Made by a program: the position numbers and the translations under genes. DNA of 6,633 nucleotides, from assembly GCA_015904055.1 (NCBI GenBank), contig JABMDE010000049.1:13864-20496 (forward strand), read 5' to 3'. Position 1 is the stretch's first letter, and the number at the start of each line of letters is the position of its first letter. The notes beneath the pieces are model-generated. The model did not search any database, was not told the DNA's origin, and worked only from the letters and a program-made list of their open reading frames with translations. Source of the stretch: Nitrospira sp. Lineage in GTDB: Bacteria > Nitrospirota > Nitrospiria > Nitrospirales > Nitrospiraceae. Below, in pieces: positions 1 through 5,076 of this stretch.

Positions 1-1344
1 ATCGGCCTGGGATTGACCCTCCTCTCTATGTGGCAAGCCGGGTCCTGGAAAGTCGGAACGCTCTTTATCCTTTCATTTGCAGCTGCCGTATTGCTGTTGG
101 GCCTCTCGGCCCGTGTGGCACTCTCGGCCCTCAAGAAATGGCCGCGCCCGGAGCATCTCGTGCTTCGCCAGGCATTGGGTAATGTTGTACGGCCTGGCAG
201 TCAGGTCGTGGGCATCACGATCGCCATCGGAATCGGAGTCATGGTCGTAACGACGGTTTCGCTTGTTGAACGGTCATTACTCACGCAGGTCGGCGAGAAC
301 CGGCCGACCGACGCCCCGAGCTTTTTCTTCATTGATATCCAGCCCGATCAGTCTGAAGAATTTGTCGCCCTCCTTCGCCGGCGATCGAACGATCCTACCC
401 CCAAGTTGACCCCGCTGATTCGATCGCGCCTCTCCGCCCTCAAGGGCCATGCCATCAAAATGGAACCAATGTCCGAGGAGGAAGAGCAGAGGGAAAAGAC
501 CGCGGAGAAGGAAGAGCGGCGGAAGAAATGGTACCTCACCCGCGAGTACGTCTTGACGTTTCTTCAAGACCTTCCCAAAGACAACAAAATCGTTCAGGGG
601 GCCTGGTGGAAACCAGGACAGGTCTTTACCAAACCGCTGATCTCAATCGAGGAAGATGCCGCCAAGCAACTCGGCCTCACGGTCGGAGATACCGTTGAAT
701 TGGATATCCAAGGCGCGCCGCTCACAGGAGAAATCAGCAGCATTCGGCAAGTCGAGTGGGGGAACTTTTCGACCAACTTCTACATGATCTTTTCGCCCGG
801 TGCTCTGGATGGAGCCCCACAGACCTATGTCGCAACCGTTCATGTGACGCCGTCTGAGGAAGTGGCCCTCCAACAGGCCGTCGTGACCTCATTTCCGAAT
901 GTGACGGCCATCAATATCGGCGACGTCCTCGACAGTTTCGCGCGAGTGCTTGATCGACTGTCCCTGGCCATCCGTACGGTGGCGCTGTTCTGTGTGCTGT
1001 CCGGCGGTCTTGTCATGGCGGCAGCACTGGCTGCAACCCGTTACCGTCGCCTGTACGAATCGGTGATTCTCAAAGCCCTCGGAGCCACCCGTGGAGTGAT
1101 CGCGCAAACGTTCGCCGTGGAGTACGCCTTACTGGGAGCCTTAGGCGGGTTGCTCGGAAGCGTTCTGGCGAGCGCCTTGTCCTGGGCGGTGCTTTCAACC
1201 GTGTTCGACCTGGCCTGGAGCCTTCAACCAGCCGTGCTCGCCACAGGCTTCGCCGCGACGATCACGCTCACCCTGCTAGTGGGCTTTCTCAGCACCTATC
1301 GTATTCTCGGCCAGCCACCACTCTCGGTGCTGCGACACGAGTAG
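1..1344 (+). CDS. FtsX-type ABC transporter permease (YbbP-like), C-terminal part; 5' end outside window
   Basis: Inner-membrane permease of an ABC exporter of the FtsX/MacB/LolC group, probably the large YbbP-like type that works with a YbbA-like ATPase; the cargo is unknown. The frame is open to the first base, so the N-terminal half is missing and the TTG at 13 is not a real start. Numbering from that TTG, hydrophobic segments lie near residues 14-38, 64-86, 318-342, 366-395 and 405-428. Between the second and third is a ~230-residue extracytoplasmic domain. It opens with DAPSFFFIDIQPDQ, which I recognise as typical of YbbP-like permeases. The terminal FtsX domain has the usual cytoplasmic stretch ESVILKALGATRGVI between membrane helices, and the protein ends LSVLRHE. 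An odd feature is a very charged segment at about residues 152-172, rich in Glu, Lys and Arg. The family call is firm; the transported substrate cannot be read from the sequence. Confidence 0.9.
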   Translation: MGLGLTLLSMWQAGSWKVGTLFILSFAAAVLLLGLSARVALSALKKWPRPEHLVLRQALGNVVRPGSQVVGITIAIGIGVMVVTTVSLVERSLLTQVGENRPTDAPSFFFIDIQPDQSEEFVALLRRRSNDPTPKLTPLIRSRLSALKGHAIKMEPMSEEEEQREKTAEKEERRKKWYLTREYVLTFLQDLPKDNKIVQGAWWKPGQVFTKPLISIEEDAAKQLGLTVGDTVELDIQGAPLTGEISSIRQVEWGNFSTNFYMIFSPGALDGAPQTYVATVHVTPSEEVALQQAVVTSFPNVTAINIGDVLDSFARVLDRLSLAIRTVALFCVLSGGLVMAAALAATRYRRLYESVILKALGATRGVIAQTFAVEYALLGALGGLLGSVLASALSWAVLSTVFDLAWSLQPAVLATGFAATITLTLLVGFLSTYRILGQPPLSVLRHE

Positions 1345-1445
1345 CAAGTGCCTCGGTACTGGATCGTGTATTTCCTTCAAGCACCCCTTGTGATATGTCC
1401 AATCATCTATTTCATGCCCAACATTGATTCATGTAGTGAACTGCG

Positions 1446-2495
1446 ATGAGACATTTGTTGCTCATGACTTCTGTGATAGTATCTCTGAGTCTTGTCGGTT
1501 GTGTTGAGCGGATTGTGGAACCGGCAGACGTGTTCGGGAACGTGGAACGAGGAGAGACCTACAGTCCAGCTTCGAAGATGATCAATGACTGGTACGCGGT
1601 AGAAGCGATTGACGCTCAGACCTTTGCCATCAACGAACCGAAATCCTCTCAGTACAACACATCCTATCTCATCGTCGGTGACAAGAGAGCCATCATGTTC
1701 GATGCCGGCAGCGGCGAACGGCCTCCGGACTCTCGATCCATGCACGAGGTAGCGGAACAATATACGGATAAACCGATCACGCTTATGCTGTCACACTTTC
1801 ATTACGACCATATCGGTGATGCCACTACATTTGACGGAGTTACCCTCATCGACCGTCCTGAAATCGTCGATAGCATCAAGAATGCTGTCTTTATGATCAG
1901 CCCGTTGGAATCGCTCGACACCGAGTGGCACAGGCTGAAGGTGGCCGCCGTTATCGCCGATGGCAACGTGATCGATCTTGGAGGCCGCACACTCGACGTG
2001 CTCAACCTGCCCGGGCATACCACAGAGTCAGTGGTCCTGCGAGACCGAGATCGCAACCAGATCTTCACCGGCGATTTTGTCTATCGTCATCTTGGAGGCA
2101 TCATTGCCTTTGCACCGGCATCTGATCTTAGTGCGTACAAAACGAATAGCGCTCGGTTGTTACAACTCACCAACGTCGACACGTCGTTTTTCGGCGCACA
2201 TGGCATCCCACAGTTCGGTCGTGACTGGCTGATGTTGCTGGACAGCGAACTCGACAAGATGGTCAGAGGTGACGCGGAATATCGATACACGGCCCATTAT
2301 CTGGCCCCCGGCATCCCGTGGAGGATGCACCGGAATGGTGAGATGTACATCTACACCACACCCTTGGTCAATCCACCGCTCTTCTGGTCCAAATGGATGT
2401 TGCTTGTGATGTCCATCATTAGCATGCTGTTCTTCTATCTACTCTACCGGATTGTCCACTTGCCCTTCGCTACTATCTGGGAGAAGCGCACGTAA
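1446..2495 (+). CDS. Metallo-beta-lactamase-fold hydrolase, predicted lipoprotein with C-terminal membrane helix
   Basis: Predicted exported metal-dependent hydrolase of the broad MBL superfamily (GloB-like, COG0491 type), 349 aa, substrate unknown. Residues 1-19 form a lipoprotein signal peptide ending in the lipobox LVGC, with Cys19 as the lipidation site. Metal ligands are all visible: HFHYDH (His117, His119, Asp121, His122), His191 in LPGHT, Asp210 in FTGD and His252 in GAHG, so the active site looks intact. An unusual feature is a second hydrophobic stretch at about residues 316-336, followed by a basic tail, which looks like a C-terminal transmembrane helix. The enzyme could thus be anchored at both ends. 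An in-frame TGA stands two codons before ATG 1446, so this is the earliest possible start. I see no strong Shine-Dalgarno there, and Met7 is an alternative that would leave a very short signal peptide. The gene follows the permease after 101 bp, so cotranscription is possible but not shown. It converges on the dehydrogenase pseudogene. Confidence 0.88.
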   Translation: MRHLLLMTSVIVSLSLVGCVERIVEPADVFGNVERGETYSPASKMINDWYAVEAIDAQTFAINEPKSSQYNTSYLIVGDKRAIMFDAGSGERPPDSRSMHEVAEQYTDKPITLMLSHFHYDHIGDATTFDGVTLIDRPEIVDSIKNAVFMISPLESLDTEWHRLKVAAVIADGNVIDLGGRTLDVLNLPGHTTESVVLRDRDRNQIFTGDFVYRHLGGIIAFAPASDLSAYKTNSARLLQLTNVDTSFFGAHGIPQFGRDWLMLLDSELDKMVRGDAEYRYTAHYLAPGIPWRMHRNGEMYIYTTPLVNPPLFWSKWMLLVMSIISMLFFYLLYRIVHLPFATIWEKRT

Positions 2496-2533
2496 ACGAA
2501 TTTATTGTGCCTGTGCTTCCCGTCAAAAGCCGC

Positions 2534-2545
2534 CGCATTAATGCG
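2534..2545. repeat. 12-bp perfect palindrome between convergent genes
   Basis: CGCATTAATGCG reads the same on both strands and lies between the stop of the metallo-hydrolase gene and the stop of the convergent dehydrogenase pseudogene. On the minus strand it is followed by GCGGCTTTTG, so it might act as a weak terminator stem for the dehydrogenase. It has no real loop and only a four-base T run. A protein-binding site or chance are equally possible. Nothing else in the 141-bp convergent gap (2496-2636) looks like a strong terminator. Confidence 0.3.
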
Positions 2546-2636
2546 TGACCGATGAATGTCCAGGGTGAGATATCGAAGGCTGATAGGGCTTGGTTGTGGT
2601 CGCAGTTCTGCAGCAGGAATAGAGGACGAGGAGCCG

Positions 2637-3808
2637 TTAATTTGGAACGATCTTGTAGAGGCTCCCGCCCTGAGTCATGAGATAGAGTTCGCCTTGGACA
2701 TCTTCGCCGAAGCTCGTGATCCCGCTTCGGCTGAGAAGCGGCCACTCGAGTTGATTTGTCACCTGACCATTCTGATAGCGAAAGCTCCTCACGAAGCCAT
2801 TGCAAAAGTCTGCGTAGAAGTAGGTGCCTGCTCGTGATGGTATTGCCGTACCCCGGTAAACGTAGCCACCAGTGACCGAGCAGGCTCCGCTGAGGTGAGG
2901 ATAATCGAGAACCGGCAAGGTCAGACCGCCTTGATTGCAATTTATGGAGGGATTGAAACAGAGAAATCCTTCCATCAATCGCCACCCATAATTCAGACCC
3001 CGACCCACGTCTGGAGCTGGTGAGACATTGATCTCCTCCCGCGTTCCCTGTCCGACATCTGCGATATATAAATCATTGGTCACTCGATCGAAGGAGAACC
3101 GCCAGGGGTTGCGGAGGCCAAGACTCCAGATTTCCTGGACGCCACCAGTGAGAACAAATGGATTGCTTCCTCCATTGGTGCAAGCTGGCCCCGTATCTGG
3201 ATCTAACCGAAGAAGTTTTCCAAGCCGCGTTGTGACCGACTGTCCGTTGTTGTTTGGACACCGCCTCCGCCTCCATCTCCAACACTCACATAGAGGCAGC
3301 CATCCGTCCCAAAAGCCAGCATGCCGCCGTTGTGATTGGAGTTAGTTGGATGAGGGATTGTGAGAAGAATGGTCGGGGTCGAGTCAGCCTGATTGAGGTT
3401 TAGTCTCAAAAACCTGGCAATGACAAGGTCGCCGTTTGTATTGGTGTAAAAGGCTTAGACTCGACCGTTAGCCCCATAGCTGGGATCGAAAGCCATACTT
3501 AACAATCCCTCCTCTCCACCAGCGGTCCTGACCAACCCAGTGATATTCAGAAACGACGTCGGAAGAAGTGCGCTGCCGGTGAAAATTCTGATCGCCCCTC
3601 TTTGTTCAACAATGAACAAGCGAGAGTTGTCACCGGGAGCCACCGCCATGAAGACCGGAGCGTTGAGATTGTCCGTGACAAGATGGGCCGTCAGATCGGT
3701 TGCAGCCGGAAGAGGCGGCAGTGGTTCTTGGCCGCCATCTTCGCCACAGCCGATCAGTCCAACTCCCGCTAGGAGGAGGAGAAGAAGCGCGATCACCCGA
3801 GTAGGCAT
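2637..3808 (-). pseudogene. PQQ-dependent sugar dehydrogenase lipoprotein, disrupted by a stop codon and a frameshift
   Basis: Remnant of a soluble-type PQQ glucose/sorbosone dehydrogenase (GSDH family beta-propeller), which oxidises aldoses outside the cytoplasm using PQQ; the exact sugar is unknown. The repaired product would be about 390 aa, normal for the family. The start at 3808 is well supported by GAGGGAG six bases upstream and a lipoprotein signal ending LIGC (Cys21). Family motifs in order are RLFIVEQRGAIRIF, EEGLLSMAFDP, NHNGGMLAFGTDGCLYVSVGDGG, IWSLGLRNPWRFSFDR, YIADVGQG and GLNYGWRLMEG. Two lesions are visible. A TAA at 3455-3457 stands where the family expects Tyr after GANGRV, and the same frame continues with AFYTNTNGDLVIARF. 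A one-base deletion between 3258 and 3259 follows the GDGGGGG stretch; adding one base restores a frame reading PNNNGQSVTTRLGKLLRLDP. The rest then runs unbroken to the TAA at 2637-2639. Only a 117-aa N-terminal lipoprotein stub could be made from the start. Assembly error is a weaker alternative, since two independent errors would be needed. Confidence 0.88.
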
Positions 3809-3814
3809 GATGAA

Positions 3815-3821
3815 CTCCCTC
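3815..3821 (-). promoter_or_regulatory. Shine-Dalgarno of the PQQ dehydrogenase pseudogene
   Basis: The minus strand reads GAGGGAG, six bases before the ATG at 3808. This strong site fixes the start of the gene and shows that translation initiation signals remain although the reading frame is broken. Confidence 0.65.
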
Positions 3822-3912
3822 GCTTGCAGGTTCTTCCGTGGAGGATACTGTGAGCTCAGCCTACTACGAGGAAGGAACGCCGCTCAAGCCTGTGATGACT
3901 ACGTAGCGTTCT

Positions 3913-4173
3913 TCAACACGTTTCGCATTTGAGATGCTGCGGGAGCGAGGCTTTAACCCGCTCTCTGAACGCCATAGCGACGCGCAATCGCTCCAGATAC
4001 TGTTCCAGCGTCTTCCCGCCCAAATCGATGTTACGGGAGGCAAAGAACTCCCGAACGTCCCGTTCCAGATCCGGAGTGGTCAGACTCACGATGCCACCGC
4101 ACATACGGCGCACGCCCTGCTTCGGGAACTGGCGATTCATCTGGGCCCAATTCTTTTTGACAAATTCCCAGGC
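3913..4173 (-). pseudogene. M1 aminopeptidase 3' remnant (last ~85 codons)
   Basis: This stretch codes for the C-terminal tail of an M1-family zinc metallopeptidase and nothing else of that enzyme. Similarity to the larger M1 gene further right begins at 4173 with AWEFVKKNW. It runs ungapped through FPKQGVRRMCGGIVSL and REFFASRN to FRER at 3958: 59 of 72 residues are identical by hand count. After FRER the two tails diverge (RVKASLPQHL here) and this copy stops with TGA at 3913-3915. Upstream of 4173 the frame stays open to the toxin stop codon but no longer resembles M1. The catalytic domain, the zinc site and any normal start are absent; the ATG at 4140 is internal to the family alignment. 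It therefore looks like the surviving end of a tandem paralogue. Expression as a 75-aa peptide from ATG 4140 cannot be excluded but has no support. Confidence 0.85.
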
Positions 4174-4203
4174 CCGACAAAAATTGGATAGATGCGAACA
4201 GGG

Positions 4204-4623
4204 TTAGCGGCGCGTGAGCAGGCGGGCAAACTCGGCGGCTGAAATGACCGGTACGCCGCTGTAGTGCGTGGCCTCGAAATCCTTGTCGCCGGTGACGAAA
4301 TACTGGGGTGGAGGGTCTGTGGCCATCAGATCGAGGAACGGCCGATCACACTCATCGCGCAACATGGTACTGGTGGGGTTGGGGACCACAAATTGTGTTT
4401 CGGCTCGGACCGTGTCCAGAAAAACCTGGAGATTGACCCCTGCTCGGACAAAGGCCCGTTGGAGTTTAGGTCGATGGACCACGGTGGTAAGTTCTGCAAA
4501 GGTGGCCGGACTCATGATGGGGATGATGCGGCGCTGCAAGACAGCTTGAACAATCCGTGCGGGAGGCCCCACTGCGGATAACAGGCCTGACACGAAAATG
4601 TTGGTGTCAAGTACGACGCGCAC
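4204..4623 (-). CDS. PIN-domain toxin of a type II toxin-antitoxin system (COG1569-like)
   Basis: Predicted PIN-fold ribonuclease, 139 aa, the usual size for the PIN toxin family often annotated as a putative toxin-antitoxin toxin component (TIGR00305/COG1569). Acidic residues expected to hold the metal ion are present: Asp6 in VLDTNIF, Glu44 in FAEL, Asp93 in ECDRPFLDL and Asp113 in VTGDKDF. The C-terminus VPVISAAEFARLL also follows the family pattern. The start is GTG at 4623; I see no closer in-frame ATG, and the Shine-Dalgarno is weak, which fits translational coupling. The gene overlaps the end of the antitoxin gene by 17 nt (4607-4623), a typical arrangement with the antitoxin first. 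Its stop lies only about 30 bp from the truncated M1 remnant. RNA target unknown. Confidence 0.88.
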   Translation of the reverse strand: MRVVLDTNIFVSGLLSAVGPPARIVQAVLQRRIIPIMSPATFAELTTVVHRPKLQRAFVRAGVNLQVFLDTVRAETQFVVPNPTSTMLRDECDRPFLDLMATDPPPQYFVTGDKDFEATHYSGVPVISAAEFARLLTRR

Positions 4624-4861
4624 GTTTGCGCCGCACCGCTTCGACCTCAGCAGCGATCTGGTCCGGTGTGATACCCAGCTCGCGCGTCGTACGACGCAGC
4701 TTGTTCACCATGCGGGCGAGCCGCTTACGACTCGCTGCACGAGCCGGAGACTCTAAGATGAGGACTTCTGAGCCCCGATACGCAATCACGGGCTTGCCCC
4801 AGCCTTTGACCCAGGCAGACGGAATGACCACGTCTGCTTTCGTGTGCTTGACAGCTTTCAT
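4607..4861 (-). CDS. Probable antitoxin partner of the PIN toxin
   Basis: Small basic protein of 84 aa encoded directly upstream of the PIN toxin and overlapping its start, so an antitoxin role is inferred mainly from position, size and design. The N-terminal half (KADVVIPSAWVKGWGKPVIA, then YRGSEVLILESP) looks like short beta strands, in the style of AbrB- or Phd-type DNA-binding antitoxins, though I cannot assign it to either with confidence. The C-terminal half is helical, very rich in Arg and Lys, and carries GITPDQIAAEVEAVRRKR, a typical toxin-binding tail. I prefer the ATG at 4861. It has GGGGGAG ten bases upstream, and the candidate promoter would put the transcript start only about 25 bases before it. 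An ATG at 4882 in the same frame would add seven residues but would leave almost no leader. Confidence 0.72.
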   Translation of the reverse strand: MKAVKHTKADVVIPSAWVKGWGKPVIAYRGSEVLILESPARAASRKRLARMVNKLRRTTRELGITPDQIAAEVEAVRRKRARRT

Positions 4862-4871
4862 CGCATGTAGA

Positions 4872-4878
4872 CTCCCCC
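4872..4878 (-). promoter_or_regulatory. Shine-Dalgarno deciding the antitoxin start
   Basis: The minus strand reads GGGGGAG, ten bases before the ATG at 4861. It lies inside the coding stretch that would result from using the ATG at 4882, so it argues for the shorter antitoxin. Confidence 0.5.
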
Positions 4879-4892
4879 GCATCAGTGGTCGG

Positions 4893-4901
4893 AGTATAGC
4901 A
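4893..4901 (-). promoter_or_regulatory. Candidate extended -10 promoter of the toxin-antitoxin operon
   Basis: The minus strand reads TGCTATACT, an extended -10 element (TGn plus TATACT). No convincing -35 box is seen at 17-18 bp, which an extended -10 can tolerate. Transcription would start near 4886, giving a short leader to the antitoxin ATG at 4861. Short inverted arms GTCG (4888-4891) and CGAC (4905-4908), within a larger imperfect GGTCG...CGACAACC arrangement, straddle the element. They could be the autoregulatory operator usual for such operons, but they are short and may be chance. Confidence 0.45.
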
Positions 4902-5076
4902 TGGCGACAACCCTTGATACAGCACGGACGACGGCCTGGTCTCGACCATGAGGCAAAGGTCTACCCGTCATTCCCTATAAAGTGACTGTCGTGGCGGGCC
5001 AGGCCGATCATGAAAAATGGAGTCTGTATGCCAACCTACTTGCCGGGTCCAACCATCTCTCGTGGACTACTACGTT

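Noticed and set aside
1345..1445. Promoter or terminator between permease and metallo-hydrolase
   Set aside because: A TTGTGA at 1388 has no properly spaced -10 box, and the AGTGCC/GGTACT pair near 1346-1359 is mismatched and lacks a T run.
1407..1760. 117-aa open frame on the minus strand
   Set aside because: Overlaps the start of the metallo-hydrolase in antisense, with low-complexity, unfamiliar translation and no ribosome site seen.
2473..2985. 170-aa open frame on the minus strand at the end of the dehydrogenase
   Set aside because: It is a different frame of the same strand as the dehydrogenase pseudogene; the family motifs are in the other frame, so this is a shadow and not a continuation after the frameshift.
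3899..3906. CTACGTAG palindrome downstream of the M1 remnant
   Set aside because: Eight bases only, no T run, not repeated at the matching place after the other M1 copy; likely chance.
4557..4985. 142-aa open frame on the plus strand across the antitoxin
   Set aside because: Antisense to the antitoxin and the toxin start; its Arg- and Ser-rich translation looks like a shadow of the minus-strand coding.
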